DNA from: Odontesthes bonariensis
Lineage: Eukaryota > Chordata > Actinopteri > Atheriniformes > Atherinopsidae
Length of the DNA: 64,000 nucleotides
Assembly: GCF_027942865.1 (NCBI RefSeq)
Contig: NC_134510.1
Coordinates: 19,275,209-19,339,208, forward strand
Direction of reading: 5' to 3'
A model generated the notes under the pieces. The model saw only the letters and a program-made list of their open reading frames with translations. It was not told the DNA's origin and did not search any database. Positions 19,601 through 32,500 of this stretch are shown here, piece by piece. Numbering within the stretch: position 1 is the stretch's first letter; each line of letters starts with the position of its first letter. The position numbers and the translations under genes were made by a program.

Positions 19601-22600
19601 TTCACTGCATACTTTTTCTCTTGCAGATGAAAATCTTTGACAAAAACAAGGATGGGCGTTTGGATTTGAACGATTTGGCCAGGTACTTTTTTTTCTCTGA
19701 TAATAGATGCCAGTTTAAGAGCATAGAGCGCTATGGTTAGCCAGTTTACATTCTTCTGCATTGGCTGCAAATATGATTGACTAAAACAACCCCATTACAA
19801 CATGCATCTGTCTTTAAGGATCTTAGCTCTAGATGAGAATTTCCTGCTACAGTTCAGCATGGACGTAAGTATGTTGCCTGTGTTGGCCTGGTACATTTCA
19901 TACTTTGTTATCTTTGTTTGCTCTCTTTATTTTGATCAACTCATCTTTTTTTTTCCAAGGCTTGCAGTCGAGATGAGAGAAAGAGAGACTTTGAGAAGAT
20001 CTTTGACCATTATGATGTGGTAAGTACAATTATGAACTGGGTGGGAGTCATAATTACTGCGTTGTAAGAATGTAATTATATGAAAGCAAATCATAAGAAT
20101 AAAACATGGAAAAATACATGCGAAAGGTGATTTTTAAAAAAAAGTTCTGTTGTTAAAGGAACTGCTTCTGTCATAAGATTCAGTAAAATTAATAGAATAT
20201 TTTATCATACATTGACAATTTTTGCCATCTTAGTTAATATCTTAAATTAATGGTCTGAATCTAAATCTTTATGTAATTAACCCATCAAGCAAGCATGCAT
20301 GCTCTAATAAGAATAGTAGAGTAACTTTTTACTGCACAGTGCTTCCTCTTTTGACTGCATGTGCACTTTGAGGGTTCCTCTTTCTACATTGCAACATTCA
20401 CAGCTATTAATTGGTTTTTCACTACTAGTGAAAATATAGTTAGTGTGACACATGTGTCAGCTGTGTGACTGTCACATTCAATGCATTATAGTTGGCAGCC
20501 CTGTAACACAAATTATGCTACCCAAATAGAGACTCCACAGGTCTCAGTTAGCAAGTTGAATGTCGAAGTTCATGACAGCACAATCAGAAAAAGACTCAGC
20601 AGATCTGGCTTGTTTGAACAAGTTGCCAGGAGAAAGTCTCTTCTCTCTAAAAAGAAAGTGGCAGTTGAGGTTTGCAAAGCTGCATCTGAACAAACCATAA
20701 TAATTCTGCAACAACCACTTTTAGTGAAAACCAAGCACACACGTCTCATACCAACTGTCAAGCACAAAGCTGGAGGGGTGCTGATTTTTGTCTTGTTTTG
20801 CAGCCAGAGGACCTGGGCACTTCACAGTAATTGAGTTGACCATAAACTCTACTGTATACCAGTATACTGTATACAAGAACTCTAGAGTCAAATCTGAGGC
20901 TGAAGTTTGGCTGAAATCTGGTCATATAATCCTAAACGCAGCAGGAAGTCTGCAGCAGAATGGCTGAAAGAGAAAATAATCAATGTGTTGCAAAGGCCCA
21001 GTTCAAGCATAGACCTGAACCTAATTCATTCAAGTTCATTCAACATTCAAGTCATTGCTGCTAAAAGTGTTTCTACGAGCTATTGAACTATGGGGATTAC
21101 CCAATTTTTCACTCAATGCTTTTGTATTTTAGCTTAATTATCTTTCTTTTTAATAAAAAAAAATAACATAATGTAAATTGTCATGTCTTGTTGTTCATCT
21201 GAGGTTGTATTTACTTAATTTGTGAGCAGATAATTTTTACAATGTTCTGAAAAATGAATCTTAAGAATTGAAAGAGGGTGTACCTTCTTCTTCACATGAC
21301 TGTATGTAACCACAGAGCATTGCAGATGTGTTACAATTTGCACTTTGAGTGGACGCACTTCACAGTTTGTATTTTCATTGTTTTTATCAGATTGTAGCAA
21401 AGACTGTGGCTTCACTCTACTCTTCATTTTGCTCTCTTTATAACATCTGCCAGCACAAAGAGAATAAAAGCAGATGTCACCACTGCCAGTGTTTGCCTCT
21501 GCCGATTGATAGCACTCCCCAATTTGCAGTGTGTTGTATCGTGCTGGCGTACGCTTGGTACAGGGGCAGTGAATCCAATTTGTTCCAATTACCTGTGTAA
21601 TATCATTCATTGAAATAAGATCAACCATTATGTGGTCAAGTCACACTCTGGGATGATGAGTTAAATGTGTCATTCTGAGTGATCACACAGCTCTCACAGA
21701 CTCAGTACATGCTGATAAGCTTCGACGATTTTAGTCAATCCAAATGATATTTTTGTTGTCTGTTATACCAAGTGGTCTTTCAGAAATGTTTCTGCCTCTA
21801 CTGACTTTAGTCTTAAGGTATGCTTTGTGAGAAGTTCTCTGCGGTCACTGTGATAGTTATTCAGTCTATTAGTGTTAATGAAGTATATTTATAACATAAC
21901 CGCCAATAAAGATAATAATGCTTCTTTGACAAATGCACTTTTCGCACTTTTGCTAGTACGGGAAAATCAGCTCTTTTAAGACATTTTCAATATTTCAGGT
22001 TAGTCATACTGAAGCTATACAGTAAGTAAGATGAAAGCAGTTGTATTTTAACATCTGTTTGAGATGGGAAACTTTAACTTTATGGGAAACGATCAAAATT
22101 TGAAAAAAATACTGGCATAACAAATACTCACTTTCAGCATTACTAAACCGAGTGGTCAAAAAGGCTCTCATACAGTAACTGAAAAATATGCTTTACCAAA
22201 CAGTAGAGCGGGATATTAAAAGGTTATGGCCAAAAATCAGCTGTATATTTTTCCTAAATATATTTTTGTTTGCTCTGGAAGATTTTCAGGAGGTGTTTCA
22301 CCACCAGCCATCATTAGTTGGATTTTTTAAAATCTCTTTCTTTCTATCAGTTGCAATAAATGGAGCATTTCAGGATATGTTTCAGTCAGTCTTATTCTGC
22401 AACACACTTATTAAAGAAAAACACAGAAAATAACTCTGAATAATAGTTAGTTAGGTGTAAATAATGAGAAGTAATCTGTTTTTTTTGTGTTCTCTTGCCT
22501 TCTGCCTTCTTTTTCTGTGTTTTAGAGTAAGACAGGAGCACTGGAGGGTCCTGAGGTGGACGGCTTTGTCAAAGACATGATGGAGCTGGTCAGGGTAAGA

Positions 22601-23670
22601 TTACTATTGTCCTTTGTTCCATTGTAAAACTCAGACAACAGATTAGTGTTATCTAAAACGTTAGAAATAATTGACAAAATACTGCTACTGAGTTGGATCA
22701 TATTACTACTACTACTTGGCATGAAACTACAATCATTTTTGTGTACCAATGTTCCACAGTTGGGTAATAAAATCAGATAGCAGATGAAATCGCAAACATA
22801 CAGTGAATCATTAGATGAAATATCTTCCTGGTACGTCATCTATGTTACACTGCCATGTACCCTGAGCAGGCCTTTCACATGTTTTTTTGGCCACTGTACT
22901 TTGAGGATATGTGGAGATTATTTAATTAGTTGCAGTTTGCATTTTATTCCACCAGATGTCGGTACATCCTCAATACTGGATCTTTCATAACTACACCCAA
23001 AATGTGTGAGCCACTATGGGAACTGGCAAATACTGTTGCGGCATTGTGTAAATAAGGAAGTTGTGTTTGACATGAGTGGGTGTCACTTAACGTGGTTGGC
23101 ATTAGACCTGGTTAGCACGTCTAACATTGGTTTCACTTAACTGAAGAAAAAGATCATAAAATCTGACTCTCAAGTTGCCAAGAAATGGACCGAACCCCCT
23201 CACATCCAATCCATAGCCCTAACCACATGTGATATTTTCAAACACTCACTGACAGTCTCCAGCCAGTCAGTCTCTCTGTTGTGGAGCGCCCACTTTGATT
23301 AATAAGTAACCTTTCTCCTCTTCAGACATGCACTTGTATCAGCATACAAAGCACACAAGGAGCATGCAGAGTTCATGATGCTAAAAATGTTTTCTTTCAT
23401 TTCTAAAGTTGAGTTTGGAAACATTTTTGAGCCAGTTCTGTGGAAAGTTAAAAGGCGTTTGTGCTCTTTGCCTGTTACAAAGCCACATTTCCTAAACTTT
23501 TTACTCCACCTTCCCTGTACTCCCTCTTCTCTTCACTCCAGCCCAACATCACAGGTCCTGAGCTGGACAAGCTGCGCGTCGTTCTGCTGTGTCACTGCGA
23601 CGTCAACAAAGACGGAAAGATCCAGAAAAATGAGTTATCTCTGTGTCTGGGAGTAAAGCCGAAGCCTTAA
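10687..23670 (+). CDS. scgn: Secretagogin, six-EF-hand calcium sensor
   Basis: Eleven coding exons: 10687-10756, 11115-11185, 13160-13252, 17780-17869, 18535-18591, 18974-19051, 19627-19682, 19819-19864, 19960-20019, 22526-22594, 23542-23670. Phases agree throughout and give 272 residues (human 276). Secretagogin is a cytosolic calcium sensor of neuroendocrine and neuronal cells that acts in secretion. Six EF-hand loops are visible: [60 protein letters not shown] and [12 protein letters not shown]. Loop 2 has Thr at position 3 and loop 4 ends in Asp rather than Glu, which human loop 4 also does. The start is the first in-frame ATG of an exon that matches the human N-terminus after a few residues (LDAAGF). 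The large introns hold SINE-like repeats (introns 3) and a Tc1 relic (intron 9). A TATA-like GCATAAAAG near 10653 is too close to the ATG to be a confident promoter. Confidence 0.97.
10839..10888 (+). other. Decayed exon-like relic in scgn intron 1
   Basis: A pyrimidine-rich stretch with CAG precedes 10839, and AAGAG|GTAACT follows. Read from 10840, the sequence gives [13 protein letters not shown] and then a stop, which resembles an EF-hand loop. The 50-nt length has the same phase effect as genuine exon 2 (71 nt). In the frame set by exon 1 it hits a stop at once, and its A-run suggests slippage. It may be a dead duplicate of exon 2 or a chance match. Confidence 0.3.
14012..14230. repeat. 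Interspersed teleost repeat fragment in scgn intron 3
   Basis: The stretch contains the succession 'gcatgttcttcccgtg', 'gggttctttccgggtgctcg', 'cttcctcccaactcccaaaa', 'ttaattggt' and 'agctgggataggctc'. I know this as a very common dispersed repeat in fish genomes. No coding capacity is visible. The exact family name is not certain. Confidence 0.75.
14533..14638. repeat. Short interspersed repeat fragment
   Basis: The sequence 'gccttgctcaagggcacctcggc' is typical of fish SINE/LINE-derived repeats that contain a 'cttgctcaagggcac' block. The ends are not defined. It lies in scgn intron 3 about 300 bp after another repeat. Confidence 0.5.
16529..16745 (+). mobile_element. tRNA-derived SINE
   Basis: The tRNA-like head has a box-B-like sequence GGTTGCAAGTTCAAATCCCG near 16561-16580. 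The body contains 'cccttgagcaaggcacctaac', and the 3' tail is 'taagtcgctttggataaaaagcg' followed by a short (TGTAA)n repeat. This layout is the common teleost SINE with an L2-like tail. It lies in scgn intron 3 in the gene's own orientation. Confidence 0.88.
19282..19308. repeat. (CAAC)n microsatellite
   Basis: Six to seven CAAC units directly after a run of eight G, in scgn intron 6. Confidence 0.9.
20487..21303 (+). mobile_element. Degenerate Tc1-like DNA transposon with transposase remnants
   Basis: The translation contains [20 protein letters not shown], the start of the second helix-turn-helix region of fish Tc1 transposases. Further blocks follow in order: 'cataccaactgtcaagcac', 'tttgcagccagaggacctgg', 'acagtaattgagttgacc', 'cagaatggctgaaagag' and 'gctgctaaaagtg'. 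Most of the catalytic region is lost or shifted. The right end 'gggtgtaccttcttcttcac' followed by 'atgactgta' matches a typical Tc1 3' terminus. The left terminal repeat is not recognised. It lies in scgn intron 9 and is inactive. Confidence 0.85.
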
Positions 23671-24076
23671 TTAGATATCCATTGTGTGATGAAACTCTGA
23701 CTATATTTATGATGTTAGTCAGTAATGGTAAAAAGTTGTGTTGCCATCCAGATCAGTCTAATTACTCAGTTATTTATGGTCAATACTCATACTAGTGTTA
23801 TGTGATCCTGAATATGATACAATTTCTTGAGCATGATTTAGGGCTAAAACAACAGAAAGGGATGTGTTAATCTTTTGTTGGTGAAAATAGATATGTAGAC
23901 CATAAGATTTGTGGTATACAAGTCACTTTGACGGTCAGTGAAAGTGACACATGACCTTTGGAAATGATAATTAACTGATTGGTTTATCGGCTAATACTGA
24001 TATATGCATGTTTCTTTGTCTACAAAGGCATAATGGATGTTGTTTAGTGTATTTTAATATATTGGGCTGTTACAAA

Positions 24077-24082
24077 AATAAA
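24077..24082 (+). terminator. Candidate scgn polyadenylation signal AATAAA
   Basis: AATAAA lies about 410 bp after the scgn stop codon, with a GT-rich stretch downstream. A second AATAAA at 24358-24363 is an alternative. Choice between them needs transcript data. Confidence 0.4.
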
Positions 24083-26169
24083 AAAGCAATGGAGAGGGTG
24101 GCTTATTGTTTTTATTTCACCAATTAGTCTTTAAATCTTTCAAGTATAAAGTGTTGAGAGGCTGTTAGAGCTCATCAGATATGTACAACACAGCGGAAAT
24201 ACTGTAGAAATCTGAATGATTCTGTGCCTTTTTCGATGCATTTGTGAGCTTTATCCAAATGGACAGTACACTGTCGATGATGTTTTGGCAAAAATGCTGG
24301 TTATAAAAAACAATATGAGTAGACTTTTCTCTGGAGTTTGCAACAGAATTCAGGTACAATAAAGACTGCAGCTATAAGGCTATAATAAAAATATGGTGGG
24401 ACTTTGCCGTCTTATCGCCACCACACATTAGAACAAATATTCAACAAGCATGTCATAAGACAGAACTGCTCTTGAGTCTTAATCGTTTAAACCATATGTA
24501 TTTAGAGATTCAGAGGAGAACATAGGGTTAACCACTTGGTTTAAACAGCTCCATCCTAAGCTTATCCACTGTTCCACAGGTCATTGTGACCCTTCCCCGG
24601 TGAGATGCAACATGTTGACAATTCGAGACACTGTTTGCCAAGTAGGAGCCAGAGAACTAGAAAAAACAATGCTGTTAAGTAAATGGAAAGCCATTTGGCC
24701 ACTAAAAGGGCCCTAATGGTGCGAACTTTAAAGCTCTAAAGCTTTAAAACTCTCCTTCAGACAGATTGATTGCCCTCTCCACAAAGCTGTGGTGTGTGCT
24801 TTGATGTGGTCTCTGTCTCTTTGCATGTGTGTCTTTATTCAGTGAAGCAACACTACAGATAATATAAAGATACTTTAGATGGTTCGCTTTTATACTGATA
24901 GATAATAGAATTCATTTTGTGTTTGCATACGTGTCATTGTGATTGTGTGTATTTGTGTGGGCAGAGCAGCTGCTACACAGCTGCTGCAAAACAAACAGTT
25001 CCCCCTTCTGGCTGAAAGCTTTGCTGCCCACTGTTGACGGGCAGCAGGAGGAACTTTCAATAAAACAAAATAAATAAAAAGAAAAAAGCTTTGTCAAGGT
25101 TGAAGCACGGAATGGGTTCCGAATCTGTCATTTGAATTTGTAATATTATTTTTTTATTTTTTTATGTCTATGGTTTAAGTGAAAAGATTGAAATTAAGAT
25201 GAGGTGAGCTTATTTCTATGACTTTGATTTCTGGGCAATTTTATTAGATAAATCTCTTTTTTTTCTTTGCTTTGTAATTTTTGTCTTTCCCAGTGATATA
25301 AGCTTAATTTTAGAAAAATATCAGTGCTGTCACAGTGAACATGAAATATGTCAGTTTCATGTCCTTGTGTCTGCTGTCAGTCTTCCAACAAGATATCATG
25401 AGTTACAAACAGCAGGTCTGGGCACAGTGTGTATGTATATATGTATATATATATATATATATATTTTTTGCCTTTTGAAACCTTTTCTAAAACATCTGCA
25501 CACTGTAATCACTATGGAAGTACTGCTGCCTCTGATTATATATAAATTCAATGCTAAAATTGATAGCTGTATATGAGTTACCTGCCTCAGTTTATTTTCT
25601 GCTTAAGTGATTTACAGTCTACAAAATTGTTGCGATTGATTCATTAGATTCATTAGAGAACCTTAAAATGAACACAGTCCTTAACCAGCATTCATCTAAG
25701 CTTCTAAATAGGTTTTCATCCACAAAAGAAAGGCTTAATTCTTAAGTAATGACCCACTTGTTTTGCCGTGTTGCACTGCTGTCACGTTAAGTGCTTCACC
25801 TGGGGCTTTATAGCTCTTGTACGCGACCTGATGAAGCCTGGGGCATAAATGACGATAAGCCATAACAAGGTAAGAAAAAAAGGAACGATGGTCAAACAAA
25901 AAGCCACAGCGTATACAGCCTCGATCATAGGTTTTTTCAGGCTCTCCCAACAGCCATTCTGAAACAAATAACTATTAATGAAACTATACTGAAGCGCTGG
26001 ATCATAGGGTTACATGCAAACTTCCTTCCTTTATGCTCATAACATCAGAGAAGCTTGTGATGCAAACATCTGGTAAAAACCTCAAAGCTGGTTGAGTCAA
26101 GAATTAGATATTGAAGTCCAAATGTATTGCATTTATTTATTTTTATCGTATTTATCCTCATATTACATA

Positions 26170-26915
26170 CAGTGCCTTTTGAAAGTATGTTTGAGTTAAA
26201 TGAAAGAAAATAAAGATTTGAATGGTTATAGAAATAGAAAAAAATGTTCTGGAGAAGCACAGAGTAGGAATGGGTTATAAATAAATATCAATAAGTCCAG
26301 CTCTATTAAATCTCTCATCAGAAAGTGACAAGATCAAGACAACTTAACAAGTCTGCCAAGATAAAGCAGACCACTTAAAATCACTGACCAGGTAAGAATT
26401 ATTCAGAGCTTTAAAAAAAGAAGACAAATTTACATCCAATGACTGAGCTGCAAAGATCTACAGGAGAGAAGTTTGTCCATGGAGCTATTTTAAGTTTTAA
26501 ATTCTAAGATGTTTGTTGTGCCTAACGAAGAAAATCAGCAGGGCATATGACATATGAGGGACTCTTCAAGCATATGGAAGTTGATCTGATCTGAGGAAAA
26601 CCAATTTTTTTTGGCCTTCAGAAAACAGGTGTGTGGTGTTAAACACATCCCCCTCAGAAGCGTGGGGATGGCAGAATTATGTCTTTTATAGACAGAAAAT
26701 GGTGGACAGAGATAGAAACAGGCACATTTTTCAGGAAAATATGGTTCAGTGTTCCAGAGAAGTGAGCCCGGGACTGAGGTTCATCTTTCAGCATGAGATT
26801 GAAAATAGGCAAACTGCAAAAGCAACACATTTAAATGTCTATTCAAACACAGACCTCAGTCTAAAAGATTCTCTATGGTATGACTTAAAAACTGCTGCAG
26901 ACCACCTGAACTCAT
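26170..26915 (+). mobile_element. Second degenerate Tc1/mariner-like relic
   Basis: The left end reads 'cagtgccttttgaaagtatg', typical of a fish Tc1-like terminus. The right half keeps the order of a transposase 3' region: 'gaggttcatctttcagcatg' corresponds to the 'ttccagcaggacaatga' block, 'acagacctcagtctaaaaga' to the 'agacctaaatccaattgag' block, and 'ctatggtatgacttaaaaac' to the 'ctgtggcaagacttgaaaa' block. No intact reading frame remains and the right terminus is not identified. It is a different subfamily from the relic in scgn. Confidence 0.7.
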
Positions 26916-28879
26916 CACTCTTTGCAGAAGGGTTGTGGGTGGGTATAAGGTTTAACAGCGATCTTTCCCCTCGAACTAAGCAATTTCTTTTTCTTATTGT
27001 ATAATGCAGACACCTTGTGGCCAGATTGAAGTACTGCGGCCCTTGAGTAAAATGTTTGTTTCAAAAGAATCACATAGGAATTGCAAAAAGAGTTCAATAA
27101 AAGCACTGAACTAATGTGGTATGTTTTTTTCTGTAGTGATGCAATTTTAACACCAAACAATACATAAATAAATCCTGTGAATAACTGTAACTCTGGTGAA
27201 AAGGATGCTGAACAAGTTGCTGATCTGTTGTGTTCGCGCCTAAAAATGCTGAAAGATGAACCTCAGTCCCGGTCTCACTTCTCTGGAACACTGAACCATA
27301 TTTTCCTGAAAAATGAGCCTGTTTCTATCTCTGTCCACCACTTTCATGGTCATCAGGGGTCATCACCACAAGAGGGTGTGCGTGTGCACATTTCACAGCA
27401 TTTGTTGAACAACACTTTTGCAGCACTATCATCTTCACTCATATAATCAGCTCACAATTGTACATACTGGTGACTGTAATAAAATGATTATGTTTCCCCC
27501 TGTGCATCAGTGCTGTATAAATGCAGAACAGCTAAGAGGCAGCCCCTAACAAACTCCATGTTTACAAAAGGCTGTTTTATCAGCAGTTTTACTTATCTTG
27601 AAACACAAAACATACATGTCTCTATATTTTTGGTGACCGCGGACCATTATTTTAAGTTAAAACAGCTAATGGAAGAATAGTTTGCTGCATGATGTTATAT
27701 GTGTTTTCTATATGTTAAGCTGAGAACAATGAATGGCTCCAGGCTCCTCAAAGGGACGGAAGACTAATTCAGCCTCTTAATTTGTGTCTTTCTCTCCTCT
27801 CTTTTCTTCTCTGCCTCTGGGGCTTTCTCTCTAAGTAAACAGCAAATAAGAAAGCTGTTGTAAATTGTCACCCTTAAAAGTCTCCCTCTGTGCGTCTTTA
27901 AGGCTGCGTTTCTGTCCCTCTCCTAGGTGAAACCTAACATTCCCATTCCAAAATGCCAGCGCTAAATACGGTTCACGGGACCAACAAGCTGAATCGTAAT
28001 TATGATTCACAATGTATGGATGTGCCAGGTCACTGGTTGCCATGGATTCAGCTGAGTATCTCCACAGCCTTTGCCATAGGTCAGTCGAATGAAAAGTATG
28101 CTGTTTGTTCTGTTCTTCAGCCCTAAATCATCTTAGATCAAAATAGAAAAAACGTAGACATGAGAGACAGCAATATTATAAAAGAAAATGGCTTCTGCAG
28201 CAAATATTCTATCCGCTGCTGATTTTAATAAACGTTTTTTAATGAACAAGAAAACACCTTTTTTTAATATTTTGCCATGGTCTTGTTCCAGTCCACTAAT
28301 ACATCGGGAGACTTTTGCACACATGGCAGAAAATGAAAGACTTAATGTGTGACTTAATCACATTACACTGGTTTTTAAGTGTAATCTTTTAAGTGTAAAA
28401 CGAATCCCACATACAGAGAAGGTGAAAGCTGAAAAATTGTGCCCTTAACTGTTTGGGTCTCAACAAATGTTCTCAAGCAGTATAAATTTCTATTTCTTCG
28501 AACAATCATGCACTGAAAGTGCGTCACTCAGCACTCAGACACCTTGTGAACAGCGTGAAAGGGCCTTGTATTTTGAATGTGCCTATGTAAATAATGCCAA
28601 GTGGTCAATGCGCTGTCCCGGAAGAGCATCGGAACTTGCGTCACTTTCTTCATAAACTAGACCGCATTATGTGGCTGACAAACACTGCAGATGCACATCC
28701 ACTGCCTGAAACTAACCAGGAAACAACAGTGACTGTGGAGGACTCAAAGCATCCAAGTGATGACTTTTTTTATTTTTAACATTTCGAAGTTTGCAGCTCA
28801 AGGTTATTACACATGAGCATATTGAATTTACTTGAAAACAAACAATAGCAACAAAGCTTTACTTAAAAAAAGTAAGCGA

Positions 28880-28932
28880 AATTTATTTCTATGGCACTTT
28901 TTCAAGAACAAATGTCTCAAAGTGCTTCACCA
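28880..28932 (-). mobile_element. L2/CR1-type LINE 3' tail remnant, minus strand
   Basis: On the minus strand the sequence reads AAGCACTTTGAGACA...AAAGTGCCATAGAAATAAAT, which matches the usual 3' tail of fish L2-like elements ('aaagcactttg...tgctatacaaataaa'). It stands about 80 bp left of a plus-strand L2 fragment with the same kind of tail. Confidence 0.55.
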
Positions 28933-29010
28933 GCATAAAAATGAAAATGGAGATAGATGAAAACCTTGTAATACTTGATAAAATGGCCAAATTATGTTAA
29001 ATAAAAGTCA

Positions 29011-29563
29011 GTGATAAACATCAACATCAACCAAGACAAAACCTCAAAATCCAATGTAAGTCACAGAATAGATTTTAAAAGTCTACTGATGGTTTACAAA
29101 TCCCAGAACGGTTTTGGCCCAAAATATATCTGTGATATGTTCAGAGAATATAAACCCAGCAGAGCTCTTAGATCCAAGGACTCAGGTCAGCTGGTCCAGT
29201 CCAGAGTCCAGACTAAACACGGAGAAGCAGCATTTAGCTGTTATGCTGCAAACAAGTGGAACAAACTGCCAGTGGAGTTTAAACTTTCACCAAATGGAGA
29301 CATTTTTAAATCCAGGTTAAAGACATTTCTTTTCTCATGTGTCTATGCATGAAATCTGCACGATATCTTTTCATTTATCTAGACTGTTGCTTGTTTTTAA
29401 TAATTTTAATTTAATTTTAATTATTTTCTTTCTTTCTTTTTATATTCTTTTATGTATTTTTAATGCTTCTTCCACTCCCCACTGCAGTGCTTTTTTATGT
29501 AAAGCACTTTGAATTGTTTTGTACATGAAATGTGCTATACAAATAAATTTGACTTGACTTGAC
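29011..29563 (+). mobile_element. 5'-truncated L2-type LINE with C-terminal ORF2 remnant
   Basis: The open frame 29011-29352 encodes the known C-terminal segment that follows the reverse transcriptase in fish L2-like LINEs. It contains LLMVYKSQNGFGPKYICDMF, ALRSKDSGQLVQSR and the AANKWNKLPVEFK block. After the stop come 'gtaaagcactttgaattgtt', 'gtgctatacaaataaa' and the terminal (TTGAC)3, which is the element's 3' tail. The reverse transcriptase and endonuclease are missing, so it is dead on arrival. Confidence 0.85.
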
Positions 29564-32500
29564 ATCAGCTGTACTTCATCTTTTCCAGTCAGACCTCCCT
29601 CCGTTTGTTCTGTTTTTGGTACTGTATGTGCACTGCTAAATATAACACCTCTGCAAATGTGGCTGTGAATTAGATTTTTTCTTTTTTTCTTTTGTCTTTT
29701 TTTTATGTGAAACACCAAGTGGTGACCATGTGTCCAGTTCTTCAACCAAGGAGATGTTTTAAACAAACATCTCCACGGAACAGATACCATCGGCCCTTTA
29801 CTTCAAACTGTGACAAACTGAAAAGTGAACAGAGTTATAAAAACAAAGACTGCTTTTGAGTAAGGGAAACACAGCACTGTGTAGAACTGCTAGCCTTTGA
29901 TTACTGGTGTAGGACTCGAGTTTCCTTATTACTGACTTTGGCGGTTGCCTCAACAAAAATCAGAAAACGCACACGTCAGTAAATACTTATTTTGTGCAAG
30001 TTTATCAGGTGTTTTTTTTTTTATATGCAGGGATTGGTATTGAAAAGGACAACTGGTAAACTGGTAACAGATCTTAGGCCTCCATGGTATACACAGATAG
30101 AAGACTGTAAGAAATTCTATGGTAAACCACGCAGCAATAGCTGAAAATGTTTCACCGCCTGTTTAGACAACCAACTGTACCATTCTGCCACAAGGAGCAA
30201 CAAAATAACCTACATATTTTTCATCATTGGGACAGTACCAATGCTTTGACCAAAGCTTTTCTACCTTTTTTCAACAACTTAATGACAAAAGTGACATAAT
30301 TGAATGTTTTTTTTATTGAATAAATGTCCTGTCTCCAAAAAGTGCAGAAAGAAAGAATACTGCTAAATTAAAACAGAAGATTCTTGAAAAAAGTTCTGAA
30401 TGTAAAAAACTGTTATACAATGGAAATTCGGAACCTTATTCAATAATTGGTCGGAGTTGTGGGATGGCCATGGGTAAAATTACTGCCAGTTTGAAATGAG
30501 AAAGCATCAGTTTTACACTGTTTAAAAGTTCAGTGTTTATTCAGTGTTTGTTGAACCTTTCATGGATCCCAACATCCCCTCTGTGCAGAATTTGTAGATC
30601 TATAACTGGATCACATCACCCCCTCTTTTGTCCTATGCCAACTATCATAGCCATGGCTGGACTGAAAGCTTGTAGCATTTTGTTTACTGGATTCTGACTG
30701 AGAAAAAAAATGTGCAGCCCATTGATTTGATATGCCCGTACAGACAGCTGGCAAGGTGAAGGGAACTATTTTGTTGTGCATACCTCTGTTTTAATCTGAT
30801 AAACCAGATGGTTTGTTACACAAACATTGGGCTTCACAGATTGGGTTACAAACAATTTCAAAGGGCCAGCACTTTTAAGAAGCAGGGACTGCTAACTTCA
30901 ACCAGTCAGATTAATGAAGCAACAACTACAACCAGAGCCTCAACTGTTCTTAAAATCTTCCATTATAGGATAGTGATTGGTCAAAACTTTAGCTTGGCAA
31001 CATAGTTTCTCTCAGGACTGTGATCTCATGGCTCTTGGTAACTTTTAGTGCAAAGTAAGGAGCTTTTGTTAATCTGGTATTGTAGTACATCATCTGAAGA
31101 TTTTTGTGCTTTCAAGCACCATATAATCGGACCTGATTCAATGACTGCACGACAGATCTTACTGAGTGCTTCTGTCTCTCATTAAATGACCCCACTCCAC
31201 ACTGAAAGCTATCAGGTCTTTCAGTCTACTTTTGCAAAACGTAAAGCCTTTTCACATCCTCTTCAAATGCATCCTGAGGTTTTTCCATACTCCATGTTTT
31301 ATTAGTGGAAAGCTACATATTCTGACCATCCGCTGCCACCCACGATAAGAGACAATCCCAGTGATTCAGCTCATGTACAGTAGCATACAGCAAATAAACC
31401 CTGAGTGAGAGATTTGCGGTGGCCCCCCAAGCTGTTATTTCCACTGACAGGCTGCTATTTGGCAATCAAAGTGAAATGATGACCTCTCAGCGTCATACAT
31501 GAATGGCTAAGAATGCATTATAAATTCACATATGTACCAGAGATGGGTCAGAGACAGAAACAGTGAAAGCGAAAGACATGTTTCAAAGTGTGTGGCATTT
31601 ATCACACACATACCTGTTCCTGCACAGTGGGCTCTGAGAAAAAATTTTGGGGCCTTCAACTTGCCACTATCTTCAAGTCGTGTTAAGTTTGCCTGAACCA
31701 GACCAAAGCCAAAAACAGTGTAGCAAAAACCTAACAGTCTCCAGAGGATCACTGAAGTAACATCTGTAATGCTTTAACTGCCTTTTAGTATCGCCCAAGT
31801 TGACATTTCCATTTCATGGCAAGAAACACAAACAAATCATTTAAGTTTAAAGTTCCTTTAAGACTATGTCATGCGTCCAAAAAAAAAAGAGGGGAAAAAA
31901 GTCCTGTGGTGTGTAATGTACCTAAAGCAGTAATAAAAAACAATTTTCTGACAACAGTATTTTGACCAATGGAACCACTATTTTATGCAAGTGGAATGAT
32001 TCATGCTATCTTTTAGTTGTTGTTTTTTCGGAAAAGCACTGATCAAACACCCAAGTCCCAGCTGTTCAAACTCATTTGTTTACTTCATACAACATTACAC
32101 ACTGAAAAGTCTGACGTATACATAAAAACACATTTATTGAATCTTGACTCTGCTTTAGTTTGATCATTTTTATAAAACTGGACTTAATATGACATCATAC
32201 TGCCATGTTGTGTGTGTATTGCTCAGAGGCAGCTGAAGTCGTTACAAACAACAGTCTGTGTCAATGATTAAGTCATTGTCCAACATAGAATTAGGTCATA
32301 ATTTAAGCAACATTTGCACTATTGCTCAGTGCTTCATCCAGCTGCTTGGATCCATATGGCTTTATCCAGATGGTTTTCAGGTGGTGAAAATTGTTACGTT
32401 TCAACAATCAATGATGTTTAAGGAACAGGTTTATGACAAGTGTAAGGAAAATCACATTCTCTCATTGACTCAATACTTAGAATGAAAATAATCATAAAAG

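Noticed and set aside
20481-20834. 117-codon frame as a host gene
   Set aside because: It is a remnant of Tc1-like transposase, with the catalytic region broken and missing.
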